Positions 32,106-44,260 of a stretch of DNA of 64,000 nucleotides are shown one piece after another; position 1 is the stretch's first letter; each line of letters starts with the position of its first letter. This stretch comes from Malachius bipustulatus (Eukaryota; Arthropoda; Insecta; Coleoptera; Melyridae). The stretch spans positions 9,982,001-10,046,000 of the forward strand of contig OU342635.1 of assembly GCA_910589415.1 (NCBI GenBank). The letters are read 5' to 3'. The position numbers and the translations under genes were made by a program. The notes under the pieces were generated by a model. The model was not told the DNA's origin. It ran no database searches and was given only the letters and a program-made list of their open reading frames with translations.

Positions 32106-34779
32106 GGCGTGTTTATTGTTTATAGGATTATAGTAATAATCATATAATTAATACCTACATAATAATGAATATTGTTATTAAATTTAAATGTACAATCGTA
32201 AGTGAATTTAAATAATATTAGTGGCGTAGTTGAAGTGAAATGAATGATTTCAGTTACTTTGGTCTTGTTATGCTCGTAAGAAAAGTATAGTGTGAAACAC
32301 GTGCACAAAAGCGATTTCTTACTTATGTGAATCGTCTCGTACCGCAACATTTTCACACTCGAGAGAAATGTGATACTTTGTGCACTTCCATGAGGAAATA
32401 TCCATGGTCTTGACTGTAATACGAATGACTAAAATCAGTCAAGTGAATTGATATTAATTAAATCATTACACACAATTTTTTCAGAAACATAGCAAAGAAA
32501 TTGAATTAATTTCAGGTCCTCTAGAGATAATAATAGAAAATCTCCTTAGAGATAAGAAGGTTACGGATGGAATCCAATAAGAGTTAGAAAACGCAGGCTC
32601 GTCGAGAAAAGTAGGAACGGCCATCGGAATTTGCACCTGAACGACCCTGCTAATCAGGGAATTTGGTGTCTCCTGAGACCATAAGCAGATTTACAAATTT
32701 GCTAGGCGTATTTGGTGCTCTGCTTGTATTTTTTTTTGCTCCTCAGTTACTGATTTACTCTAAGCTTGCGCTTGTTTATTCCATCCAATTAAATCGAATT
32801 GGAAGGACTGGAACAAGCAGTTCCTGGTAATAAATCTCTTATTTTATAAGATTATATTTCACACAGCTATCGGAGAGCGAGTGTATTGGCAATATTTTTA
32901 AGAAGGAAGTTTAGAATTCCGGGCATCGCTTTTGTGAGTTCATGAATAAATGTCTTATTAAAGGTAAATCTTATTATAGCGATAGGCGGCTGCCATGAAT
33001 TCTCAGACTGGCGCTCCAAGCAGACCGGCGAAACAATCTTTAATATTCAGGCGACATATTTATAAAATGCTTAAAATTTTTAGTTCATTCCGGGGCGTAT
33101 TTTCGGGGGTAGAAAGAAGAGTTGAAATTATTCCGTTTAATGTGTTGCGTTACAATCGAACGATAAGATGCCGATGCGATATTATCTCGGACAATCACTG
33201 TCAGTCAGACTTCTTGATTTGATGATTTTATTTCAATTGCGTTTTTTTATCCCAAAATGTTTTTTGGGTATCAATTTGGGTCCTAATTTAAATGGAAGTG
33301 TTTCAAAAATCTAAATAAATATGCCCTTTTCAAGACTAAACGCCTACCTATAAAAATTTCCTTAAAAAAAAAGTGGCCTTGAAAAGTTCCAGAAAATTGT
33401 TTCTTTAAGGCAGGGATATAAAGCAACATTTTCACCGAACTTCCGCACACCGTTTATAACCGATCGTTGATAATACCACCTGTGAAACTTTTGACAACTT
33501 TGATAAAATTAAATAGATTTAGTTTCATCAGGCCACCGCTGAAAAGTGCAAAAGTTACCCTTGAAGTATACTTTAAAAACTTCCAATCGCCGAAACAAAC
33601 TGTCACTGTCTCGATCCTGCAGGGACCGGTCCGGGAGTTGTGTAACTCCATTAGTGCCCTTCTGACTTCCGACTTGTTCATCGATGTGAGGTGTCTCAGC
33701 AGGAACTCCCAATTTACTGGAGAGTCTCCTGTTGACGACATCCTTAGTTGCGATTTTCCAGTCTTATATCTCATAAAAGAATGGTTTCAGGTGAGGGTAG
33801 GTCTGTTGGTGATGGCACATTCCTCTCCTACAATTCCCCAACAAACACTCAATATTCATGTGCGTGCCTCTTGTAAGGCCCAATCATCATATGCAAGCCC
33901 TTTTCTCCTCTTCCATTTACTTCTCTTGTATATTTGGTTCTATCTAATTAAATTTTAATAATCACTTGGTGAATTCATAACATTATTATTATTAATATTC
34001 CTAAGTCAGAATTCTACTTAACATTATTTGAATTTATATGCATCAAGGCAATAAAAAATATAGTCGGTAGTTCTGTCAAGCGACCAAGCAAATCATCTCG
34101 GGAGAGGTTAGTGGCGGTTCTTATTAACTTAACGAATATAAAAGTTTATTTACATTCATGTAATAATGTAAATAAGATGTGATAACCTTCAACCTATGCC
34201 CTATTTAGGTGTGAAAAAAATTGTTTGATATTTTGGAGGAATTAATCATCCCTCGAATGCCCTGGCCTGGCTTGAAGTGAGCAGGCATTCGTAATTGAGC
34301 CGGCTTGGAGATTCTTACCCAGAATGCGTTTCCTGGCACAGTACAGGATGATATTCGATGTAGAAGTCAACATTCCAATCCAGTTATCCCGTATATTGCG
34401 TAGATATGGACCCATATAGAATTCAATTTCTGTTATGTCAATATCTCCTGCATAGCGGACGGGATCGGGGACGGTTTTGTCTTATTTATATCATAACTGT
34501 TCCTGAAATATGGTTTAAACGACTACGCTAGAAGCCCGAATTGGAGACAACTACGTATAAACACTTACGGGATGTCTACATTTCAGTTATTCTCGTTTTA
34601 GATTTCTCGTTTTCGATTAATTTTCAATTTTTAATAGTTTTAATGCAACCTCAAGATACATTTTTACATTTTCACTGAATTCTCCGCTCGCTATCCTTCC
34701 CAGACCACTAAAAGATCGCAAAGACCATCCCTATCTTTATAAAAGGTGATAAAAGAGACATAACCACTATCACCCCATT
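32106..34779. other. Unassigned region
   Basis: Mostly AT-rich. Around 33460-33960 both strands are open for 100-160 codons. The minus frame includes STGDSPVNWEFLLRHLTSMN, which looks protein-like but matches nothing I know. A lost exon or mobile-element scrap is possible. Confidence 0.25.
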
Positions 34780-35760
34780 GCGCTCGAGTCTTGCCACCAA
34801 AGGATTTTTTCACCAACAGCTTTCTGCATCTCAGCATTGTTTCATTAAATAAAGATCAACCACCAGAAACTTCGCAGTATTTCACCAATTTGCTGTCAGT
34901 GCACTTGACAAGGGGTCTTTTAGACTTATCTATAATGTCAATCTTTCCGGTTGCAGATTCGCTATGCATGGGGTGCCGAGTGGTGTACCCCAGGGCTCTG
35001 TATTAAGACCTTCTCACCATTTTTATAAATGCCATCCCGAACCTCTTTTCATGTGACTGCTTGCTCTATGCGGACGACTGAAGCTGTTTGTCGGGATCGA
35101 TTCGATTGTGGGCAACCGGAACCTACTGGTCAATCTTGAGTTACTTCAGAAATGATGCTCTGACAATGTTCTTGCACTCAACACCTTTAAATTCTATAAG
35201 AGGCACCCCCCCCCCCCAGTCATAGTGCAGTCAGGGATCTTGGAGAGTACCTCGATTGTCCCTCTCACTCAATACCCATAATAACTCAACCATATCCTCA
35301 GATTTTCATGTCTTGAGGTCGATAATGAGAAACTCCCTCGATTTCAGCAGGATTCAGACTCTTTATAAGTCTCTTGTAAGATCACGACTTGAATGGTGTG
35401 ATGTTCTATCTACAGGGTCTACATCGATGCTCAGGAATGCATTCAGAGAAAGTTTCTAAAGTTTCACAGTTGTCGCATAGACCACTACTATCCTCCTTGT
35501 GGGTTTTCTCAGTCACAACTTCTTGCCAGGATTAACTTGTGCAGTCTTCTGAAACGTAAACAGTTGCATTTGTTTTTTTTTTCTGTTCAAGTTAATGAAC
35601 TGTCTAATTAACTGCCGCTCTGGTCTCAAAATTAAACTTCAGAGTGCCAAGAGTTATCGCACGTTGTGTTGACACGTTCAAGTTAACTGCTCCACAGTAG
35701 TTGAAAAATGGTGGATCCGGGCAACTTTCAGGTCATTAGAAACAATTAATTGAGGTGAAG
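34780..35760 (+). pseudogene. Jockey-like LINE reverse transcriptase, degenerate
   Basis: Frames that shift several times give KRSTTRNFAVFHQFAVSAL (recruiting the GRSTTTNL block), HGVPSGVPQGSVLRPSHHF near 34980 (GVPQGS block), LYADD-like LCGRLKLFVG after a frame shift, then NTHNNSTISSDFHVL and LVRSRLEWCDVLSTGS near 35380, and IQRKFLKF. The order is that of a Jockey/CR1 enzyme with its C-terminal extension. Stops and a C-homopolymer at about 35208 interrupt it. The 5' part of the element is missing. Confidence 0.75.
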
Positions 35761-38700
35761 TTAGCAAACGTAAGAAGAGATGAATGTAACCGAATTGAAG
35801 CTAGTCAATTCCGGATTCTGGACTGTCGATGCTAAAGATGCATAAACTCCATCTTTTAACTCCAGACAGCAAATAAGCCAAAAACAAGATCAAGAGGGTT
35901 TAGTTACAGCGACTATTGGATACAAAATGGTTTGGTGCTCAATCAAACTTTTGGTAAAAACACTAACAGCATTTCTAGGAAATATGGAACTTCAGTTTGG
36001 AATCTCGAAAGAGCAAACTGATCAGTCATCAAAAGGGATCTCACCACAAGATTTGAAAATGGAGAAAACTTTATTTTTCGAAGAACGCCCAATAAAACTG
36101 CTGGAGCAACTAGGAGCAGCATAATACAAGAACTACCTCGAACTATTTATGGGGGATCATTGGACTCTATTCGATGTTCTTCTTGAGAAAGAACAGAATT
36201 CTGTCACTATTTTTTAAATTAATAAAGCACACAATCCACTAGAAGTGGAGTTTTTTTCAAAGACGTGACTACGGGAAGCTCTCTAATAAAGCAAAATACA
36301 CTAAAGTCCGTCTTTCAAGATAGATAGAAAGTAATAAAAATACCAGTAGAGCTACCAAGACGAGGCATGTGACTTAAGAGTGCACCAACACCGGTGTTCG
36401 GACCCTTGGTACCGTCTAAGATTGAGTGTCTGTCATACGTCGTCGGCACGCTTCGTCAAAGCCTGACCACAATCCCCTAGAAATTAATCATTCCTGGCGT
36501 CTTAACTATCGCATTGGACAATAATAAACCAGACGCAGCAAGTGGGCATACAAACAGGTTTCGGTACCTGTTAATCGGTACTCCTGCGGGCATCCAGATT
36601 TTCTGCTAAGGGCGAATTCCGTCCAATCTGAAGATGAAACTCTCCAATAAACCAAAACAGACCTCCTGTCGACTTCCTATCTAATTATTCCACAATATTC
36701 CCTGTAAGAAATGGTCCCCGGAAAATTTTCTCACCTATGCTCACAATGCAGGACCTTCTTAGCATATACGTGCCCTATTCCCACGGGCAGGATATACAAG
36801 AAGACTGTATCGTCTCAAGTGGTCGGTGGTTGTGTGTTTATTCTTCAGTCCGCGAATTGGGGTGCGTTGGCTGGAGAATAAAGCGACCGTGAGAGATTAT
36901 CTCGGAACGTTGACGAAAAAAGCAGGGAAAATATTGTATTAAAGTCAGGGAAAATTTTACATGGGAATTTTATGGAAAACCAGGGAACACAGGGTAGTAC
37001 TAGGACAGTGGCCGATTTTTGTTCTCACTCATTAATTAGGTAAAGATGTTCCTCTCACCAGGGTTGCGTAGATCGAACCCCTTTTTCTTGCACTTTACAC
37101 CCACTCAACTCCATGTAGCAGCTCGATGCTACAGATGCTCGATGCAATAGATGCACAGATTTTGTGAATTTCCATACAACTTGATTTGTGATAGCGACTT
37201 GTTACTTAAGACTGAATATATCGAGCTATGTGAGAAACCATTGTGTTCTATTGTAGTTTTTTCCATCCAAACCCATCGATCTGGAACCAGAACCAGGAGA
37301 AGTAAAATCTACCACTTAAGTCTGAGGGATGCAGGACATCCGCAGGTAAGGTAGAAAATCGTCTCATTCTTTGGGTCTTATTTTTTGGTGCTGAATATTT
37401 TGCTCCAGGTTAGATAAACAGTCCCCATGTGCCCAAAATTATTACCCAAGAACCACAATAGCAGGTTCCGATTTGTCACCATAAAGTATAGCGTCAAACA
37501 GCTCAATCTAATATGATCAAATAATGTCCAATACGCATTGTCTCGTCAAAGTGATCTTGAACAAAGTGTTTAATTGTTCTACAAGTACATCCTACAAGCC
37601 GCATAAAGGGTGAAAAATTCCCAATGTGAACACGTCACAGCTAAACGTAATATCACAACAGACATGAAGATCTAAATGGTTTCACTGTTTCGATGCAATC
37701 AGACAAAAATATTGTTTGAATGTAGGTACAATAAGGTTATAGTCGAACGAGACTGCAGGCAGCTAGCAATGGACAGACGTTAATGGATCGACGTTTTTTC
37801 CACTTATTATCATCCACGTGTATTTATACTCGCAACATACAATTACTCTCTCGCTGAAATATCACTGAACACATTGGTAAATTCGGCGATGTTATCGTAT
37901 TTGTGCGCATAATTGAAATACATGCATATTCATATGAGTTTCGCTTCCTATTGGAAGAACCAACAACCTCCATGTGGAAATTTGCCGATGCGTTGACATA
38001 TTGATTGTGTCGCGTTTGAGTAGGTATACGAGTTGTATTTGTGTATCTCGTAGCATGGACCGTAATATAACCGAGTTTAGGCGATACTGCAGGTCTGCCC
38101 GATATTATGGGCATATATGGGAGATATATAGATAGGCGGCGAGGGGAATTTGTCCTTCAAGAGAAAGGAATAATTGAATTGAGAACCGAAGATAGGAAAG
38201 ACGTTCCATGATATTCTAAATTGTATTTCTGCTTCGAAAGCAAATCAAATTTACAGTTGAGTTATAGGCCATAGGCTCAGGAATTATTTCTCGTCCAGTC
38301 TTACTATACGACCAGAAAATTATTAGTTTATACTTTTACATCCTCTACACGCTCAATTAAATTTTTATGGACTCGATCGTAAAATTCTGACGATGTTTAC
38401 CTCCAGCTATCATAAATGGATGAATTGTTTTATTTCAGATTGAAAGCATCAAGCTATTCTTCTATTTATTGACGATGCTTTCTCTCCTTTTTTTCAAGCC
38501 AGAAATAAAGAGACGCGTATTATTAGTTCTTCGAGGATTGAAAATAATATTTTGGATATTGTTGTAAATTGAGATCGCCAATAGTTTTGAGTATAAACAA
38601 TTTCACACAGCTGATGGTTATCAAGATGGCTTATAATACCAAACCTAGTACATTTTTATTTATCAAAATGAAAGCTGTGGCATTGCGGCTGATCGATCAC

Positions 38701-39299
38701 TAACGACAATGCCAAATTGAGAATAATCGATTATTAATGGACACTGCCTGCGTATTGGGTGAACAGAATCTCGAATCCTGATATGCGTCCTGGGGGCACT
38801 GTGAAATTGCGTTTCTTGATAATGAGAAATGGTGGAGTAGTGCTACTGATGTCCGTTCGTACAGCGTACATTCACAGATGTGGGTTCACCCAATATAAAG
38901 TTAATGCGAATGCACATATGCAAGAAGATGAGGTATGAAAATATTAAAGACGAGCTCAACGCGGAATCAGATGCAAGGATAGAAGAAATCAACACATCCA
39001 GAGAAAATTCCGTTAGACGTCAAGACCTGGTGGTAAGGGTGAGAGAGCTGCTACTGGAAATGTGTCCATTTATATACTTAGTCGTTTCTTATTGGTATCA
39101 CATCTCCTGCTTGGTGGAAGTCTCGAAGAGAAGAACGTCCGTGTGGCTTGAAGGTGTAGCTTCTCTTGGACGTTCAAAGATAGCTCCAGTACGAGGTGAG
39201 TCAATTGTTTCTCGGCACCCATTTGTGGATTGTTCAAAGCATTTCCAAAATTTTTGCGACCTTTTCTGTTGGTAGGGGATTGTTCTTACCCCTGGCATC
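35761..39299. other. Unassigned region
   Basis: The + frame 35927-36124 (65 codons) and the + frame 38880-39275 (131 codons, with a charged helical start) match no family. At 37275-37345 a piece of the repeat from 25.8 kb is present. No RNA gene is seen. Confidence 0.2.
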
Positions 39300-40206
39300 T
39301 TAAATCATAAGATGTTCTGTGAAAATATTCCACTGATACGTAAGAGTTTATTGCAGTCTCTGGTGCTTGTTGTTCTACTTTTTGGAGTTTTCTTTCCTAT
39401 TAAATTTCCTGTAACCTTTTCAAGGATGCAAGAATTGCACAGAAAGAGTTGTTGCATGAAAACAGGTTAGATGCTTGCGATGGACGAAAGTCCTAAAACG
39501 AAAGTCTCTCCCGACGGTTTGTAATCTGGTTCTTCACAAAGCGGGACATTCGCGTAGGATGTGTTTTGCTGTTTCGTCATCCTCCAAGCACAGGCGCAAT
39601 TCAGCGCTGATCGCTTAACCCATCCTGTGCAGATGATCGTTCAGCTTGCAGTGCCCAGTATGTAGACCTATTAAGACTTTCAGTTTATTCCTGTTAAGCT
39701 TCAATAGTTCTTTGGTCATTTTTTTTCGAAGTTTTCTATAAAAGGCCTTCGGATGATCCAATCTTGGTAACTTGTCAATGCTATAGGACTCCTCTCTCTC
39801 AGCCTAGTTGATTTGACAATATTCGGTGATATATCAAATGCTGGTTCTGGTCCGATAAATTCGGATTCGGCACCTTTTCTGGCCTCTGAGAGTCGGCAAG
39901 TTCGTTCTCTTGACATCCAGTATGGCCCAAAATCCAGATGAGATAGTTCCAGACCAACTTGGACTTGAAGTGACTGGAGCTAACGGCTTTTAGAGTCGCT
40001 TGGCTATCTGAAAATATCTTTATTGATCTGCATTGGCAGTGCATCTTTTCCTACATCTGCGCACAGAGCTCTATTGCACAGTTTTTTGCCTGGAAAGTTG
40101 TTGCGTGAAGGCCCAGTCTCCAGAAATGTCATCCAATAATCTGGTTCGCTCCAAGTTATAAGCCTTTGGCAAGCTTCTTGTGATCTGTAGCATTCTATAT
40201 GTAGTC
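39300..40206 (-). pseudogene. LINE C-terminal region with RNase H
   Basis: Minus-strand translation, with frame breaks, gives TYRMLQ, LPKAYNLERTRLLDDISGDW, then SIKIFSDSQATLKAVSS, SKLVWNYL, WILGHTGCQENELAD, and further LLKLNRNKLKVLIGLHTGHC, KLNDHLHRMG, and DDETAKHILRECPAL. The middle is an RNase H domain: SDSQAAL carries the conserved acidic region, and GHxGxxxNExAD is the C-terminal signature. The end is the HIL-ECP zinc-like patch of R1/I/Jockey-group LINEs. The 3' tail runs to about 39300. An LTR begins at 40207, inside this element. Confidence 0.8.
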
Positions 40207-41143
40207 TGTAACGAATTCCGAGGCATTCGTAGTTAATTATTATTTATTTTAATTAATCGAGGGGTTTTATCAGAAGGATACAGTTTTTACAGCGGTGATT
40301 AGCAGGTTATCTCGCCGGCACCGGCTATATAAGCAGACCCAGCGGACAAGCAGGTCAGATGATTCCGAGGAACTGACTCGAGAACCACTCTTCCTCCTGG
40401 TGCACTGAGCTAGGAGGTCTCCAACCCCCCCCCCCCAACAGGAGGCATGTATTGAGTGCACTCCGTCACATCCATCCAGCCGGTAGCGTTAGGTCAATGA
40501 ATTTAGTTGAACCTGACTGTAATACGGCAACGGGAGATCGATGAGAGTGAATTGAGCTCCAGTCGACTGCCAGCCACATCAGGGTGACAACCGGGACTGT
40601 AGTGAGGTCCTGGGCGGGCCCTTTCAGACGGCGCCTGGCCTGCATTGAGGGCCAGACACCATAAGCGTCGGGATTGCAACGTACTGAGTTGTCGATCCCA
40701 CATCATTACTAATACCCACCTCGGCATTCCGGGAGTGGGTTTCTGTTTTCAGATTGGTGCGTCATTGAATGATAGTTTCCAAAACTCGCCACGACGCGTA
40801 TTCCAGAGGCCACGGCCGCTACAGATACGATACGCGGCGGGCGATGGCAGTAGAGTGACTGCTGTTGCGATTGCGAAGCCGGAGGTAAACCGTCCGGGCG
40901 ACCAATTAACGGAGGGGCGTGCTCTGACGCCAATATCTCCAACCAATCAAGCGGGCCGCCGAGGGAAGAAGCCGGCCCATATTGTTCAGGACGCAGCGAT
41001 AATAATTAATACATACAGTTATGTTTAAATATGTTTAATTGTAAATAAATGCTTTTATAATTTTAACTGACTTGTCACGGGTAAAAGGGGGCAAATATCC
41101 ATCCCTGTGTGATCATCTCTACCCAACCGAAAATCCCGTTACA
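40207..41143 (+). mobile_element. 5' LTR of a Gypsy-like retrotransposon
   Basis: Begins TGTAACGAATTCCG, ends AAAATCCCGTTACA, followed directly by a primer-binding site. TATATAAG at 40326-40333 is the promoter. It matches the solo LTR at 29636-30466 in the opposite orientation. A run of C at about 40426 is unique to this copy. Open frames inside on both strands are composition artefacts. Confidence 0.9.
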
Positions 41144-41147
41144 AGAT

Positions 41148-41160
41148 TGGCGCCCAACGT
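41148..41160 (+). other. Primer-binding site (tRNA-Lys type)
   Basis: TGGCGCCCAACGT, four bases after the LTR end, is complementary to the 3' end of the tRNA-Lys that primes many retroelements. It fixes the LTR boundary and direction. Confidence 0.8.
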
Positions 41161-41349
41161 AAAATTTAAAACTCTTCAGTAACAGAACCCAGTACAGTAC
41201 AGTCACAGGATCAGACAGAAGAAAACAGTAACAGTATCTAAGCGGGATGAGTGACAAGATTGACGCCGAATATTCAAGACAGCAGTAACAGAATACAGCA
41301 CACGACAGAACTGCAACAGAAGCATACAGGAACAGAACCAGGACACACG

Positions 41350-41497
41350 ATGGCCGACAGAAACGGACAAAACAGAATCGCTGAATTGGAAGCCGAGTTA
41401 GCACGAATAAAACTGGCTCTCCAGTCAGCAAGGGGACCGGCAGCAGCACCAACGGGGTACCACCAGTCGCCGCAAGTGGAAATAATCAACCAGGCCC
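41350..41497 (+). pseudogene. Start of gag, truncated
   Basis: ATG at 41350 opens MADRNGQNRIAELEAELARI, a coiled-coil start, followed by an Ala/Pro-rich stretch and VEIINQA. The sequence then switches abruptly at about 41498 to an unrelated LINE fragment, so the rest of gag, pol and the 3' LTR are gone. Between the LTR and this ATG, ACAAGATTGACGCC at 41254-41267 is a degenerate second copy of the LTR-PBS junction. Confidence 0.7.
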
Positions 41498-41740
41498 TCG
41501 AATGGGGACTGCTTCTCAGATTCGAAAGTCCATCTGGCTTCTCTCTCCAAATAAATATGGAGAGGTGGTAAGTTCAGTAGGATTTCCATAGACACCGACG
41601 GTGTGGTGTTGATAGTACCACAGATCGCCAGACATGCCTGTCTCTGTAGGCTAGAGAACTTTGTTTTGATCATGACTTGCTGGCTTTTTGACCACCAAGC
41701 GGTACTGCCATATGCAATCATGAATCTCACGACCGTTATT
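41498..41740 (-). pseudogene. LINE fragment upstream of RNase H region
   Basis: Minus-strand MIAYGSTAWWSKSQQVMIKT, then KFSSLQRQACLAICG, TTPSVSMEILLNLPPLHIYL, EREARW. This is the well-conserved stretch between the reverse transcriptase and RNase H of I/Jockey/R1 LINEs (YGA-VWW ... KLQRLACL-ITGA ... TTPTAAME-LL-LPPLH). It lies on the other side of the LTR-gag fragment from the RNase H part at 39300-40206 and has the same orientation, so both may have been one LINE split by the LTR element. Confidence 0.75.
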
Positions 41741-43589
41741 TAAAGCCATTATATTTGTTGTTTGAGTTCAATTTCCCATGTTTTGCCACAGATCTTTTTA
41801 CACGTCTACAAGGAGAGTTTGAGACTATGTATAACTTTTTCCAGATAGGAGTTCCAAAAGATTCCAAGACTCGCTCAACTAATGTTGTAGAGAAACGACT
41901 CTATCTAATAAATCACCATGTATAAAGTACCGCGTTAATATTGCCTCCCGACTTGGTGAACTTATCGATGAGTCGATTTCTGTGGTCTCACTTTCTTTGA
42001 ATCTAGCGAATAAAATACACCATGCTGCTCATCTAAAGACTTACACCCCTAATCCGCCACAAGAAATTCGCCCTTCAAATACAGGAGTCCCAAATTCATG
42101 ACTCCAAAAGTCCGTTGACTCGGACCTACAGCCAAGGGGGCCAACATCCTAAGGTTATCCTGGAACGACCATTAAGTAAGACCTCTCAGCAAGGCTCACC
42201 AAGCCAGGATACTTTTCAATCTACTTTGCTTCATTCAATTTCACAATCATTATATACTTTGTTTTGATCAGAGTATGACTCACCATGTACCTAGCCAACA
42301 AGAAAAACATTATTTTTTACCTAGTAGTGGACTGAGTAATGGTGAATTGATAACATTCGCCGATAGACTGCGGAGAGATATATTGGTCCCAATCAGTTAC
42401 ACACATAAATGCGTGATAAAATTTAAAGATTTACATTAAGGAATGAATGGGTAAAAGCTAATCACGTCAAATAAACATAATCTAAACAACCAGAAACATA
42501 GGAAATTGGTAATCACGGCATCCTAATAATTTTCTTATTCAACAACCATCACTGCATTCCTCTCGCTGCAACCGTGCTTGTTAAAGTAGAAGCGACATAA
42601 ATGAAAAAATAAAGGATTAGGGAGTGCGACTAGTGTATGCGACATTCCCGACGTTTATCGAGTTGTTCCAAGTTCCCAACTGGAATGATTATACGGAACT
42701 ATCTAAACGAAGCCACTTTGACTGTTGGAACAAACAAACGTCTGCTTTGAATTGAAACCGAAGCGAGTCTGAATAGTCTTGACCAAAGACAACTACTGCC
42801 ACTTAGTAAACTTCCGATTAAGGGAGTTGTTGAGACGTGTTAATGTAAAAATTAATGCTGTTTATGAATATAACAGATAAACAGGTAACAGATTACTTAT
42901 TTTGAATTCGTCCTCTCGTGATCTGTGTTTGACTGAGCGCTTTTGCCAGATTGTTAAAATATAATTTATGGAATTAGTAGATATAAAATGACCATAGAAA
43001 AAATTTCATGATCTTGATGGTCAATCGTTCCGGAAATTGCGTCCTCCTACCTACCCACCTAAAGTCTGCTATCGAAATATCTCGAAAAAGACATTCGTTG
43101 TCTCGCTCTTGCTGAAAAATCCTATAGTGTCTACTACAGGACTCTACTTCATCCTACTTGACTCTTATTTTTATTATGTTCCAGCCCAGCCAAACCAACA
43201 TTGTTGGTTTTCTCTTCTCAGAGCTCCTGACATTCATTGCTAATGTTGGATGTTGATCGGGTAAGATTTTAGTTGGTACCATCATCTTCGTCGTCATCAA
43301 GTAGCTCGCGAAGTTTTACAACATTGTCACATGTCTCACCACTGCAGCTTTTTTATATAATTTTAGTGGTACATTAGAACACCTGCAATTTTGCCGCAAT
43401 TTGTCTTGCATTTGCAAAAAATCATTCTGAGTAACGATTCGGGTGCGGGTTCCACAGTGGTGGTGATGGGCTCTACCCCGCGGAAGTTTTTTCCAAACTC
43501 ATCCTGTGACATTCATATCGTACTATAGCCTCATTTGCACCTGTAAATACGTCCGGTAAATATTTTGACCGCGATAATGAACATCATAA
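41741..43589. other. Unassigned region
   Basis: No gene recognised. A small perfect palindrome AACCAACATTGTTGGTTT occurs at about 43193. Confidence 0.2.
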
Positions 43590-44260
43590 TCAACCGAGAA
43601 GTATAGGGCGCTTCGAAGTAGTGGATAAATTCATTTATCTAGGATCGATGTTGCATAAATACGGTTCATGCGAATATGAAATTAGACGACGCATAGAAAT
43701 TGCTCGGAATGCTATGAGGCAATTGTCCAGAGTATGGAAGGATCGTAACATAACGAAAGCCACGAAAATCAAATTGGTTAATACGCTCATTTTTCCGATT
43801 TTTTCTTACGCCTCGGAGACTTGGACCATTCGCGCAGCCGACCGGCGGCGAATAGATGCTTTTGAGATGTGGGTGTGGCGGAGAATGCTGCGGATCCCAT
43901 GGACAGCCAGAAGAACGAACGTTTCCATCCTAAACGAAGTCAAGCCAGTCCAGAGACTCTCATCGTTGACATATGGACGAATCCTTAAGTTTTTCGGACA
44001 TATCGCACGCCACGATACCATGGAAAAACTGATGGTACAAGGACGACTTGAGGGAAAGAGGAAGCGTGGGCGATCACCGACCCGTTGGACTGAAGTGGTG
44101 GAAAAGCTTGTGGACTCGAGCTTTGCGTCCGCAGCACGGCAAGCAAATGACCGGAAACGCTGGAGAAGGACCGTTCAGCAGGTCCTGAGAAATTTAGACA
44201 ACCCCGGGTGACAACCATATCAATCACCATACATCGACAACGATGTTAGGACTAAGAAGA
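43590..44260 (+). mobile_element. RTE-like LINE 3' end with intact ORF end
   Basis: The frame to the stop at 44211 is open for 196 codons from 43621, where it enters mid-protein at VDKFIYLGSMLHKYGSCEYE. It continues RRRIEIARNAMRQLSRVW, YASETWTIRAADRRRIDAFE, MWVWRRMLRIPWTARRTN, and RWTEVVE near the end. This is the C-terminal part of the endonuclease-reverse transcriptase of RTE/BovB-group LINEs. A short 3' tail ends in AAGAAGAAAGAAGAG, as is usual for RTE. The absence of stops indicates a young 5'-truncated insertion. Confidence 0.88.

Noticed and set aside
33454..33958. Open frames on both strands as a gene
   Set aside because: Open on both strands at once and no recognisable family. Kept only as a remark.
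37060..37120. Possible tRNA T-arm (GATCGAACCCC followed by T-run)
   Set aside because: No acceptor, D or anticodon arms can be built around it.
40503..41028. Overlapping open frames on both strands
   Set aside because: They lie in the second LTR and are explained by its composition.
43193..43210. Short palindrome AACCAACATTGTTGGTTT as a regulatory site
   Set aside because: Isolated, with no gene nearby. Expected occasionally by chance.
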